Source of the DNA: Auxenochlorella pyrenoidosa
Taxonomy: Eukaryota; Chlorophyta; Trebouxiophyceae; Chlorellales; Chlorellaceae
Assembly: GCA_001430745.1 (NCBI GenBank)
Contig: KQ482003.1
Coordinates: 391,993-409,370, forward strand
Direction: 5' to 3'
DNA: 17,378 bases
Shown here one piece after another: positions 1-9,874 of the stretch (positions are counted from its first letter, which is position 1; each line of letters opens with the position of its first letter). Position numbers and translations under genes: made by a program. The notes under the pieces were generated by a model, which was not told the origin of the DNA, searched no databases, and was given only the letters and a program-made list of their open reading frames with translations.

Positions 1-1422
1 CCGCAGCGCCACCTTCCCGGTGACCGTGAAGCAGTTCAAGGACAAGTTCCTGCGCAAGCCCTACATCATCAACCTGATGGAGGAGCTGACGCTCAAGGGC
101 GTGTCGCAGGCGAGGGCGGGGCGCGGGCGCAGGGGGCGCAGCAGCGGGCGCGGGCGCGGGCGCGCAACCGCGGCCTCTGCCCTCGCACGCAGCAAGTCGC
201 GCGGCAGCTCATACTTGGCTGGCCGGTGTCTGATGCGCGCATCCCACCCCCACCCCACCCCCACCCCGCAGTACTATGCCTTTGTGGAGGAGCGCCAGAA
301 GGTGCACTGCCTCAACACCCTGTTTGCCAAGCTGTCCATCAACCAGTCCATCATCTTCTGCAACTCGGGTGAGCGGCGCACCGCTTTATGGCTGGCTGGG
401 TGTGCTCGTTGCACCGGGGCTTTGCTTGTGGCTCAGTGGGTGTGGCAACCCTTAGCCCGGGGGAAAGGCCGAAGCGCGCCCCCCGCCTGCCCGCCCCGCC
501 CCGCCCCGCGCTGCGCAGTGAACCGCGTGGAGCTGCTGGCCAAGAAGATCACCGAGCTGGGATACTCGTGCTTCTACATCCATGCCAAGATGCTCCAGGT
601 GGGGGGCGGTGTTGAGGGGAGGGTCAGGCCATGCGCCCCGCCACATGTGCCCCCCCTCTCCGGGGCGCCCTGTTTGCTGGCCCTCTGCCCTCTGGCTGCC
701 AAGCCGACGCATGCCTGATGGCACAGTGGGCTGTGTGCTCCCCCTTTGCAGTCCCACCGCAACCGCGTGTTCCACGACTTCCGCAACGGCAACTGCCGCA
801 ACCTCGTCTCCTCCGACCTCTTCACGCGCGGCATCGACATTCAGGTGCGCGGGGCCGGCGGGCGGGGCCTGCCTTGCACGGAGGGGCTCGTGTGCAGGGC
901 TGCAAGCGAGGGGACCAAAGGCTGGGCTGCACTCTTTCACCCGTGGGTGGGGGGCATGTTGTCGGGGCCAGCAGCCTGTCGCGTGAGCGGCGCCGCCCTG
1001 CTCCACCCGACCCGCCTTCCACCCCCACCCCACCCCCGGCACCGCAGGCCGTCAACGTGGTCATCAATTTTGACTTCCCCAAGAACAGCGAGACGTACCT
1101 GCACCGCGTGGGCCGCTCCGGCCGGTTTGGCCACCTGGGCATCGCCATCAACCTCATCACCTACGAGGACCGCTTCAACCTGTGAGCACAGCCCCATTTG
1201 GCTCGAGTGACTTGCTGCTGCTGCTGCCGCTGGCACGTTGCCCTTGCCTGGCAGCCAGGCGGCGGCAGTCCTTGCGACGCGCCCCCGACCGCTGCCCTGC
1301 CACCCCCCCCCCCCCCCCCACCCCCACCCCCACCCCCCGGCAGGTACAAGATTGAGCAGGAGCTGGGCACCGAGATCAAGCCCATCCCGCCGGTCATCGA
1401 GAAGAGCCTGTACTGCGCCTGA
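1..1422 (+). CDS. DHH1: DEAD-box ATP-dependent RNA helicase, DDX6/Dhh1 type (C-terminal part, 5' truncated)
   Basis: This is the C-terminal RecA-like half of a DDX6/Dhh1/Me31B helicase, the family of plant RH6, RH8 and RH12. These proteins act in cytoplasmic P-bodies in mRNA decapping and translational repression. Exons: 1-109, 272-368, 519-598, 752-844, 1048-1181, 1344-1422. They give about 196 residues, ending at TGA 1420-1422. The window opens at motif III (SAT, bases 5-13). Then come motif IV (SIIFCNS), motif V ([12 protein letters not shown], before NVVINFD) and motif VI ([10 protein letters not shown]). The family-typical C-terminus LGTEIKPIP follows. Splice phases agree at every junction. 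Intron 1 (110-271) begins GC, not GT. Introns 1-3 and 5 are multiples of three, and 1 and 2 have no in-frame stop. The ATPase half (Q motif, Walker A, DEAD) lies upstream of the window. Bases 4-6 (cag) could themselves be a splice acceptor, so the exact start of the first exon is uncertain. Family assignment is very secure. Confidence 0.95.
110..271 (+). other. GC-AG intron 1 of the DDX6-type helicase gene
   Basis: The upstream exon ends ...GVSQ with cag at 107-109. The next bases are gcgagg, and the intron ends ccccgcag at 271 before [10 protein letters not shown]. Family members read GV(T/S)QYY without interruption, so the join must be exactly here and the donor is GC. The first GT downstream is near 225. 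Using it would put about 38 Arg/Gly-rich residues into the conserved core. The intron is 162 bases long and has no in-frame stop. Confidence 0.85.
1303..1340 (+). repeat. Poly-C / C-rich tract before the last helicase intron acceptor
   Basis: A run of 17 C (1303-1319) continues as C-rich sequence with single A interruptions up to the acceptor cag at 1341-1343. It occupies the place of the polypyrimidine tract of intron 5 (1182-1343). The other strand is G-rich and could form a G-quadruplex. Length polymorphism or assembly error is likely in such a run. Confidence 0.8.
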
Positions 1423-2641
1423 AGCGGCGCGGCACAGGACGCGCCCGCCGCCTGCCCCGCCTGCCCATGCAGCAGTGATGCGCCAGCCTCTGGCGGCGCG
1501 GGGGAGCAAATGCACCGCTTCACTGCGGGTGTGGCAGGCGGGGGCCGTGCGGCACAGTCGGCCCTCGCATAGCGGCAACCGGCCGCTCCCATAGCCCCCG
1601 CTCTTAGCATGTGCTAGCACAGCAGCGTCATGCTGTGCCCCTCGAGGGGTGCAGCTGCGCTGCAGCTGCCGGCCCCGCCAACGCCAGCGCGGGGCCGCTC
1701 CGGTCGCATTCCTTTTTCAGCGGAACTCTGGCTCCCTCCTCCCCTCCCCCTTTGCATGCTCAGCACTTGTATCACTGCTGGCCGGCGTGCCTGCAGGCAG
1801 GCGGCACTCCTCCTGCCCCCCCGGCATCCCAACTCATGTTGTACCGCCTACCCTGCATGGCTCTGCCCCCGCCCCTGCTGTGCGCGCCCCGCCAAGGGGG
1901 CTGCCCTCCAGGTTGGCCTCCCAATCGCCTTTAGGCCGCTTCTGATAGCTCATATCCCCAACCCCCTTTCTCATGCTCATCATCCTAGGTAGCTGCCCAA
2001 CGCATCCCCTCCCCCTTTCCTGTGTCGCCCCTCCTCCCCGGCTTGCTGTGTGCCCCCCGGGCACCAACCCCTTACGCTCGTCGCCCCCTCCCTCCCTTGA
2101 GAGCTTAGCCATGAGTGTCTGTTTGTACTGAGCGCCCATTGCCTGTTTTCCTCTGCTGGCCTCCCCTTGACCTATTGACCCTTGCTCGCTCCGCATGGCC
2201 CCCGCCGGGCCCCATGCACCCTCACCGCTTTTGTCTCATCGTTCCCCGCCGCCTGGCCGCGGCCACCGCGCATGCTGCCGCACTCCCGCCACCCTTGCCA
2301 TCCGGTGCGCAGCAGCGGCAACCGCGCCACGAGCGCGCGCTTGCGTGCTGGCGGCTGCAGCACGAGACCCAGCACTGCCGAACCCCTGAGCCGCCAGCCC
2401 GCCGCACAGCCTTTTGCCATTTGGCATTCTTGCACCCGCTCGCCTGCGCTGCGTGGGCGGCACCAGCCCTTGCCCGGCACTCTCCCCCACCGGCCTGGCA
2501 GCCACACCCCACCCCTCGCCCCCCTCCCACCCCGCGACTGGCTGCACACCAAGTGTGAGCCTGAAACGCTTGCAGGCTTGATTTCAGCGGAGGTCCCCAA
2601 CCCCCTAAAACAACACATCAGAGGCTCTAAAAAAACGTGCA
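1423..2641 (+). other. Long 3' untranslated / intergenic stretch after the helicase
   Basis: No reading frame here resembles a known protein, and the frames that are open are low-complexity (Ala, Pro, Arg, Cys). The + strand is strongly pyrimidine-rich, with runs such as cccctccccc and cctcctcccc. The first TGTAA after the helicase stop is at 2642. The simplest reading is therefore a 3' UTR of about 1.2 kb. That is an inference from the position of the signal, not from transcript data. Confidence 0.5.
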
Positions 2642-2646
2642 TGTAA
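2642..2646 (+). terminator. Candidate poly(A) signal TGTAA for the helicase gene
   Basis: TGTAA followed by an A run is the only copy on this strand between the helicase stop (1422) and the end of the convergent esterase gene (2722). Cleavage would be expected roughly 10-20 bases downstream, so the + transcript would end about 60 bases before the stop codon of the facing gene. TGTAA is the usual chlorophyte poly(A) signal. A chance occurrence of five bases cannot be excluded. Confidence 0.5.
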
Positions 2647-2721
2647 AAAACCGAACTGTCGCGCACAGTGCCTGAGATGCACCGCCTCAAGACCTGGACA
2701 GAGCGGGATGCTGGGGGGCGG

Positions 2722-5700
2722 TCAGCCGGCCTGAGAAGTGCTGCTGCAGCCGCTGCCACCTTCCCCTGCCGGTTGCTGCCCTGCCTGCTGCTGCTGCATG
2801 GCCTGCTGCCTGAGCCTCTCCATGGCCTCCAGCTGCAGTGCAAGGTGCTTGATGACTGCATGGCCTGGCCAGTTGAGCCACCAGCGCTGCATCTGCAGCA
2901 GGGCAGAGCGGGAGCAAGGGGGATGCAGCGTGGTGCACCTGCAGCTGTCCAACACTACCGGCATGTGCCATGCCTCTGAATGTGCAGCCCCCCTTGCCCA
3001 CCCCCCTCTCGCCGTGCCTGGATGTGCTGGTGCGACAGCAGCGGGAGCAGCGTGGCGCCAAAGCAGACGTCCACGCGGCGCCACGGCAGCGCCTGCAGCC
3101 GGCTCAGCATCTCCTCAACCTGCTGCTCGCGCCCCGCCCCCAGCCCCACGCCCGCTGGAGGTCCGCTGCCAGCGCCCCCAACGCCGCCAACGCCACCGCT
3201 GCCGCCACTGAGGCTGCTTTGCAGCAGGCCCAGCCGTGCAGTGGCCGCGCTGCTGCCCCCGGACGCTGCCACCTGAGCCGGCCGTTGCTCCGTGGCGCCC
3301 TCCTCCGCCGCCACGTCTGCCGACGTCTGCTGCAGCCGCCTGGCAGTGTTGCCGCGGCCCCGCCCGCTGGGCTCCTCCACAGGCCCGCTGCCCGCCAGCT
3401 GCTCTGCGCTGTTTGCGCCCAGCACCGCCGCTTCGCCCACACGGTGTCCCTCCCCGCTGTGCAGCTGGCTGGCTGCGGCGGTGGCATGCAGGCGCGGCCG
3501 CGCCGCGGGCGCCCACGCCAGCTCCAGCGGGTCCTCGCGCACCACGCCTGCGCCGCTGCAGCAGGCAAGGGCAGCAGAGCGGGAGCACCAGGCGTGAGGT
3601 GACTGCCCAGGGGCAGCGGATGGACGAGGCCCGCCATTCACACCCACATCAGCACCAAGGCCGCCCCGGGTGATGGGGCCACTGAGAGCCACCGCCAGAT
3701 TAGGCCTGGTTGGTCGACGTGTGTGAGCAGCTGTTGTGCACTGCCCATGCCTCCATGGATCCATCTGAGGGACCTCCCCCCTTCCCAGGCCGGGGGCCCC
3801 ACCACGCCCCTCACCTGCCGTCCTTGCGCGGCAGCTCCTCCAGGCGCCGCAGGCTGCTGTTGGCCCAGCCCACCAGGTGGTCGCCGCTTGAGTTGGCATA
3901 CAAAGTTCGACTTTCAAAGGCCCGCAGCGCCGACAGGAAGTGCAGGCCCTGAGGGGCGGGGTTGGTGAGGCGGGGGGGCGGTGCGGGATGGAGGGTGGGG
4001 GAAGTGGGGGACTGAGTGCTGCATACAGGGGAGCTGGGCGGCCAGCAGAGGGGGAATCTGTGCTTATGCACATTGTCGTGTGGAGCAGGCCCCCATCTCC
4101 ACTCACGCTCTCGGGCTCATCTCTCGACAGGCGGTAGAGCAGCGGCTGCTGCTGCGCCGGCAGGCTGCCGCTGCCGGGTGCCTGCTGCCCCTGCTGCCCA
4201 TCCATGAGGAAGAACTGCAGGCCGGCACGCCCCAGAGCAACGCCAGACACCGGTGCCGCCAGCTCCTGCACAGGGGTGGGGGGCGGCGGCACGTGGGCAG
4301 GTCGGCGCCGACTGGCCTTTACAGCACCCCGCTGGGTGGTCTATGCAGTGCTTCCGCGCCCTGGCTGCTTCTCATGTCACAGCGCTGCGCCAAGGTCCCT
4401 GTGCCAAGGGTCAGGGTCCCTCACCGACACAACGCCGCCCACCAGCCCGCCAATGGCGGGCACTGCCGACACCCAGCTGATGAGCGGGACCTGCAGGGGG
4501 CGGGGGCACAGGGCGCCTACGCAATTGGCAGCGTGCCTGCGCAGGTAGGGGCCAGGGCTGGATGCCAGCGCAAGAAGCCTGTGGGCCAGCTGAGCCACGG
4601 CTGGCCTAGGCCGGGCACATGGCTCTGGGCCCAGCCACCAGCCCCCCCAGAGCGGCGTCTGCCCGCTCACCTGGGCGGGGCTGTACTGAGCATCGCACCC
4701 CAGATGGGGCGTAGCCATGGCCACAAAGTGGCAGGGGGCCAGCCCGGCAAGCGTGTTGCTGCCTGGGTCAAACAGCCTGCCCGCGGCGTAGCGGCTGCGG
4801 CAGTGCATCAGGGCCAGCAGGATTGTCACTCCCGGGGCCAGGCAGCATGTGTGACGGGCTGCACTCTGGCCAGGGGCGGACATGGCAGGGGCAAGAGCCG
4901 GCAGGGCAGCCAGATCCAGACGGGACAGACGGAGCAGGCAAGCAAGCAGATGCGGAATGCCTTTCACACAGGGGGCATCTGACCGCAACCCAAGCCGTCT
5001 GCAACGGGCAGCCTTGCCAAGCGGAAGCGGCTGCACCCCCCACCCCCCCACCTGATCAGGCCGCCCATGGAGTGCCCCAGCAGGGAGATGCGGGCCAGGC
5101 CCGGGTGCTGCTCCACCACCGCACGGATCTCTGCCGCCAGCCGCTCACCGCAGACATCAATCCCCTCAAACGTCTGCATGTGGGGACAAGTTGAGGGGCG
5201 CAGGGGGGAAGGCGTCGAGCACAGCCCCCAGGCCTGTCAGCAGGACGCCTCATACCACACGCCTGCCAGACGAGCGAGAGCAGGGGCGGCTGGGGGCAGG
5301 GTGGGCTCAAGGCAGCAGCCGGGCACTGACGCCTCCTGCAGGGACCACCGCGCCCCGTGAGGGGGGCCCACCCGCTGGCGCTCGTTGCAGTGCGACACAA
5401 ACAGCAGGGTGGCGTCGGGGTCCAGGTGCTCCGCCAGCAGCCCCGAGATGGCCTGCAAGAGGGGCGCACGCAGGGGTTGGAGTCACCAGCACCTCCACGG
5501 TTGGAGTCACCGCGATGAGAGTCACCAGCAGCACAAAGGAGGGGCTCTGCCTGCAGCCGATGGATGGAGCGGCAGGGGATTCCGGCGGCGCGACGAGCGC
5601 AGTGCGTGCTCAAGAGCTGTGAGTTGCCAGGCAGGCAGGCCTGCCGCGGCCACACGGGCGGGGCGCGCCTTCCAGTTGTCGCGCGTGCCAAACAGGCCGT

Positions 5701-6111
5701 GCACCATCACCACCAGGTGCTCCTTGGGGGCCGTCGACGTGGACGACACGCCCTGCACGCCGTCCTGCACCTGCACAGCGGGGGCGCGCAGGGTCTGGGG
5801 TGCCCCTGGTCAGATTGAGTTGCCTGGGCGAGCTGCCGGGTGATCAGCACTGCAACATCACAAGACTCTTTCCTTCACAACAGAGAAGGTGCCCGCCTCA
5901 CCTCCGCTGCTGCTCGGCCCGTCGCCCCAGCCGCCGCCACTGCTGCCGCTGCCGCCTGCTGGCGGGTCTGCCACCAGGCGCCCAGCCGCTGCAGCCAGGT
6001 GGCGCCAGGTGCCTGCATCGATTGCCTAGTGCGAGGCCCGGGCTGAGGAGCCGTGACTGGCGGCGTACTCCGAGTTGCCGAGGCGGCTGTGCACGCCAGC
6101 AGCACGTTCAT
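2722..6111 (-). CDS. DUF676-family putative serine esterase / lipase (alpha/beta hydrolase)
   Basis: Ten exons on the - strand: 6111-5902, 5794-5669, 5452-5372, 5173-5052, 4794-4671, 4490-4425, 4265-4107, 3948-3815, 3555-3018, 2892-2722. They give 1731 bases and 576 residues with consistent phases. Seen: HLVVMVHGLFGTRDNW (HG near residue 102, oxyanion region), nucleophile elbow GHSMGG (Ser174), SRYAAGRLF, VAMATPHLG, FLMD (possible acid, exon 7) and GDHLVGW (probable catalytic His320). LPWRRVDVCF and the final WWLNWPGHAVIKHL follow. This order matches plant DUF676 putative serine esterases. Substrate is unknown; esters or lipids are likely. The N-terminus (MNVLLACTAASATRST) has no acidic residues early and is rich in Ala/Thr/Ser/Arg, which could be a plastid transit peptide. 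Introns 2 and 9 appear to start with GC. Exon 9 adds a long low-complexity insert. The first acceptor (5794, or alternatively 5770) and the start Met are the least certain points. Confidence 0.88.
2893..3017 (-). other. GC-AG intron 9 of the esterase gene
   Basis: On the - strand the exon ends LSHQHIQ with cag, followed by gcacgg. The acceptor is ccctgctgcag before MQRWWLNWPG. Family proteins read through here as HN.I.V..  ..L.N.G. without a gap. The first downstream GT (in ggggggtggg) is in phase 1, while the acceptor is in phase 0. A GC donor is therefore needed to keep the frame. Confidence 0.75.
5453..5668 (-). other. Probable GC-AG intron 2 of the esterase gene
   Basis: On the - strand the exon ends GTRDNWK with aag, followed by gcgcgc. 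The acceptor is ctcttgcag before AISGLLAEHL. Joining here keeps the family spacing between the W of DNW and the following strand (LLFVSHCN) within one residue of plant proteins. An alternative GT donor, at ...cccgt|gtggcc, is also in phase. It would add five residues (ARPAR). GC is preferred on spacing, not proven. The intron holds three copies of gagtcacc. Confidence 0.6.
5480..5526 (+). repeat. Three spaced copies of gagtcacc
   Basis: The octamer gagtcacc occurs at 5480-5487, 5504-5511 and 5519-5526. The first two lie in a longer shared ggttggagtcacc. This is a small degenerate tandem array inside intron 2 of the esterase gene. It may be chance or a decayed minisatellite. Confidence 0.5.
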
Positions 6112-6777
6112 GAGATCGAGTAGGTCTGTATGTGTGTGAGGCAGACGGGATCGCAAACCGCGAACCACTCTGCGCAGGCGACATTGTGCTGCGCCGAAGC
6201 CAGCGCCTGCGCTCTGGACGAGGGGCGCCCCAGCGGTAGCCGTCTCTCCAGTGCGAACACCCGGAGCCCTCCTGTGCAATCACCAGCACTACTCGCATGA
6301 AGGCAATTCGATGTAGGACGCATTTGTACCTCAAGTATCTGACTGCATGGAGGAGGACCCTGTCGGGCCTCTCCGCCGCCCCAAGCACAGCCAGCCGACA
6401 ACCGCCTTCTGTGCGCTTGCAGCCTGCTAAGTCCTCCCCCCAACTGCGGCAGCCCTAGCCCCGCCTCCGCCACACGCTCCTGGGTGGCGCACTATCCGCA
6501 CGTCTGAAACCATATCGCCCCACCGCCCACACGCACAAGCCCCACGGCAAGAATGCTTTAGAGATCGGCATCGCCCCCGCCGCCCATCCCATGCCTTCCC
6601 CATGGTGGCCACCATTGCCTGTGCCTCCCCCGTCTGTGTCCTCCCCAATACTCATCTCCGCCCACGCCCTGCCTCCCAACCTCTCAAACTGCCACCGTCA
6701 CTATCGCCAACACCGCCCATGCCAACTCTGCTGCTGCAGTCGCCAAGCACACCACCCCTGGGAGGATGTGCTGCATC
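6112..6777. other. Intergenic region upstream of the esterase gene
   Basis: About 670 bases lie between the esterase start codon and the 3' end of the BIN4-like gene. The whole stretch should hold the esterase promoter and 5' UTR on the - strand. The part from about 6430 to 6760 is C-rich on +. I see no convincing coding exon, TATA box or RNA gene. The frame of esterase exon 1 stays open upstream to about 6279 but has no ATG there, so an extra 5' exon cannot be ruled out. Confidence 0.5.
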
Positions 6778-6782
6778 TTACA
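6778..6782 (-). terminator. Candidate poly(A) signal TGTAA of the BIN4-like gene
   Basis: The + strand reads ttaca, so the - strand carries TGTAA 40 bases after the BIN4-like stop codon. Position and strand suit a short 3' UTR in a chlorophyte gene. Confidence 0.6.
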
Positions 6783-6821
6783 TTTGCACGCATCTCTTCG
6801 TAGACCAGGGGGCGGGGACAT

Positions 6822-9741
6822 TCAGAAGTCGGAGTCGCTTTCGCTCTCAGCCATACTGACGTGCTTCTTCAGCGCCGCTGCGCGCTTGGCCTTGCTGCTG
6901 CCAGCGGCAGCTGCAGCCTTGCGTGGCAGTGCTGCCGCCCTTTTGCCCACGCCTGCTGCTGCCTTCTTCCCCACGCCTGCTGCTTTGGACTTGGCGGCGG
7001 GCTTCGTCAGCGCATTGGCCCTGCCGCCTGCCCTGGCCTTTGGCCGCGCCCTGCCCTTGGCCACCTTGGCCCTGCTGCCTGCCTTGGGCCTGCCTTTGGC
7101 CGCCTTGCCTCCACCGCCTTCGCCCTCAGAGTCCTCCACAAAGTGGTCGCTGTTGTATGCCTCGATCGCCCTGTCGTGTGGGCAGGATGCAGTGATGCAT
7201 GATTGAAAAGATCGGATGCTGGCGCTCAGAACAGGAAGCCGACGAGAGCTGGCAGGATAGCTGCACACACACCCCTTTCCACTCCTGAACCCAACACACA
7301 GGTCTGCCTGTTGGCCCCCGCTCCTGCAGCCTACCCAAACAGCTCTGCATTCTCCTGCATCCAGTCGGCCTGGGGCTGGCAGCGCAGCAGCGAGGGGAAC
7401 AGGTTGGACACCTCCTGCATGGGGCAGGGCAGGGTGGGCAGAGCACAGGGTTTTGAGGCCCCGGCTGGCGGCTACCAATGCAGCACTGCCGGCAATGCTG
7501 CGAGGCGGCCAGGGCCAGGACTCGGCCACATTCTGGAGCAACACAAAATGGGGGCGTTTGGCGCTGCCCCGTGTCCAAGCTCTTTTTGCAGCCAGCGCTA
7601 CCCACCATGACCTCTCCGCCCCGCCCGGCCTTCACAAGCGCCAGCATGCCCGCCAGCGGCACAGCCTCCGTCTCAAAGACCACGCCTGCAGCAGCAGCTG
7701 GGGGGCGAGCACTTACAGCCAGGGCCGCTACATGGCTGCTGCTCTACACACTGGCGCCAGGTCTGCCCACCTTGGGCGAGCACCAAACACCAGCCAAACA
7801 ACACGCCTCGATGGATGAGGCGTCAGCATGCATGCGGGGCTATAGGCCGCCCTGCACAGGCATGCGTGCCCCCACCCTTCAGGTCCAGCTGGAACTCCTC
7901 GGACCGCGGCGCTGATACGCGGCCAATGGCGCCTGCACCTCAATGTTGCAGGCAGCAGGGACAGTGGGGTGATGGGCGCAGGGACGTGCATCCATAAGTC
8001 ACAAAGGTTCATTCATGGTAGCTGGTGCCCCACGGGCATGCGCTCGCATGGGAGACCAGCGGGCACCATGCGCAGCAAGGCCCCACTCACCCGAGTCTCC
8101 TTCCAGGTGGACAAGGTGGGCGGGCACCTCGCACAGCAGAGCAGCAGGCTCTCCATTGACCTGCTTCACGGCAGCTGTAGCGGGGAGACGGGGCAGAGGC
8201 AGAGCCTGGGATGAGGCTGACCCAGGGGTATGCCCTGCAGAGGGCAGCTCAATCACAAGAGGACTCGTTGCAGGTGCATTGTGCTAAAAGAACAGGCATG
8301 CACCAGATTCCTTACCTGCCGGGAGCATCAGCGGAGGCATGGCCACCATCTTGCCGCGCTTCAGGCGGCTGCCTGGCTTGGGCTTGGGCCCCTGTCCGCT
8401 TGCTGCAGCTGTTACAGCCACCTGTGACTCTGGGTCAGCTGCAAAGGAGGCAACATCCCCCTGAGCTGAAGGACTGGCCCGAGCAGGGCCTGCTGCACCC
8501 AGCTTGCGCTTTGCCCCTGCATGCCCTGGAGCCGAGTTGCGAGGCAGCGCGCCTGCAGAGGCTGCCACCTTCACACCCTGCCTTGCCTTCACTGCCGCTG
8601 CCGCGGTCCTCGCTGCCTTCTCGCCCGTGCCTGCGCCTGCTGCAGCCGCCTTGGCCTTGGGAGCGCGCTGACGGGGGGGCGGCAAAGCGGGCTCAGGGCT
8701 GGCCGCCTCTTCCGACTCCCCCTCCTCCTCCTCGCTGGGTTCCCAGTCGCTGGCGCTGCTGCTGCTGGCCTGCATAGGTGGCTTACGCTGCTGCTGCATG
8801 CCATCCTGCTTGCGCCGCTTGTTCTGCTCCAGCTGCTCATCTGCCCCTCCTGCATCCGATGCGCTCTCATCCTCCGGCTCGCTGAAACCCTCATCCTCCA
8901 ACCCATCATCCTCCTCAGCCTCCTTCTCAGTCCAGCCATGCTCGTCATCTGGTGCTGCTGCAGCGTTCTGGGCTGCCGCCTCGTCTGCCTCGCTGCTGGA
9001 GGGCGGGGCATCCCAGGCAGCAGCCAGCACCCGGCCAAGCTCCTCCTGCTGGCCCTGCTGCAGCCCGCTGCGGCGCGCAATGGCAGCCGCCACAGCTGCC
9101 GCAGCAGCAACCGAAACATCCTCGTCCTCGCTGCTGCTGTCGCTGATGGCATCCTCATAGTCAAAAGCCCGTCCGATGCCACCCGGCAGGGCAGGCTTGC
9201 TTGCCTCGTCTGCGCCCCGGCGCTGAGGGAGGGTGGGTGGGGCGGCGCGACCGCGCTGCTGCAGCTGCCGCCGTTGCGGCTCGGAGCGCTCTGCAGGCTG
9301 AAGTGAAGCCCCAGCTGAGTCGCTTGCGCTGAATCCAAAGCAGCGCTGCAGCTTGCGTCTGCCAGGGTCAGCAGGCTGGGCATCGGCCTCTCTGCCGGCA
9401 CCGCCAAGCGGGTGAAGCGGGCGCAAGGAGGCTGCCGCTGCCACGTTGCCGCTGGCCGCTGCTGGCAAGGCAGCTGGTGCCAGAGGCGCCTTGACCTGCT
9501 TACTTCCTGTTACAGCTGCTCCGAGGGGCCTCAGAAAGGTGGAGATGTCTGCATTCTGGTGGTTCTCCTGCAAAAGACGAGCAGGGAAGAGGGCAGCCGT
9601 GGCCTTGAGTGTTTTCCCATCTTCTACTGGCTGGCCAAGGCTCATGGCAACAGAAAAGTGCTGCCAGGTGCCCAGGAAGCCTACCTGCCCTCGGCCAGTG
9701 CCCTGCAGCTTGGCCTCCCTTTGGCGGAAGAAGTGTTGCAT
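6822..9741 (-). CDS. BIN4: BIN4/MIDGET-like DNA topoisomerase VI accessory protein
   Basis: Seven exons on the - strand: 9741-9685, 9567-8316, 8174-8091, 7932-7876, 7685-7606, 7414-7335, 7170-6822. They give 1959 bases and 652 residues, all phases consistent. Plant BIN4 (MIDGET) binds DNA and works with RHL1 and the TOP6A/TOP6B subunits of topoisomerase VI in endoreduplication. The match is to its C-terminal core: LVHLEGDSGAIGRV (BIN4 has LSGDMGAVGRV), then FQLDLKG, then VVFETEAVP at the spacing of the plant protein. Next come EVSNLFPSLLRCQPQ and AYNSDHFVEDSEGE. The long N-terminal region (residues 20-436) is disordered-looking, with acidic Ser/Glu patches (DSSSEDEDVS, EPSEEEEGESEE). The tail is rich in Lys/Ala/Gly with a KGRPK AT-hook-like core, and ends ESESDSDF. 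It is longer than Arabidopsis BIN4 (about 450). Exon 5 has three in-phase acceptors; I chose the one giving LDLKG. Intron 1 rests on splice signals only. Confidence 0.75.
9568..9684 (-). other. Stop-free intron 1 of the BIN4-like gene
   Basis: The - strand has donor cag|gtaggc and acceptor ctcgtcttttgcag with a good pyrimidine tract. The 117 bases between are a multiple of three with no in-frame stop, so a 39-residue retained form would also be translatable. I treat it as an intron on splice-signal quality. No family alignment decides it, because this N-terminal region is not conserved. Confidence 0.55.
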
Positions 9742-9874
9742 GGTTCTGTTCTGTGAGCCAGACTATCGGCAATAAAGGTCCAGAGAGCAGCTTTTACATT
9801 GTCAAAAATTCCCTCCCTGGGAAGAAAGCTGCCTCCAGTGCTTTGTCCTCCCCTCTCAACCCCGAAGTTGATTT

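Noticed and set aside
2955..4292. A 445-codon open frame on the - strand
   Set aside because: It is a composite. It runs through esterase exons 7 and 9 and the introns between them because GC-rich introns lack stops. The conserved blocks require splicing, and exon 8 (3948-3815) is in another frame.
5480..5526. CRISPR-like short repeats
   Set aside because: Only three 8-base copies with unequal short spacing, inside an intron of a nuclear algal gene. Not a CRISPR array.
5522..5776. Esterase starting at 5776
   Set aside because: That codon is GTG, not ATG, which is not expected as a nuclear start. An upstream exon with an ATG at 6111 joins in phase.
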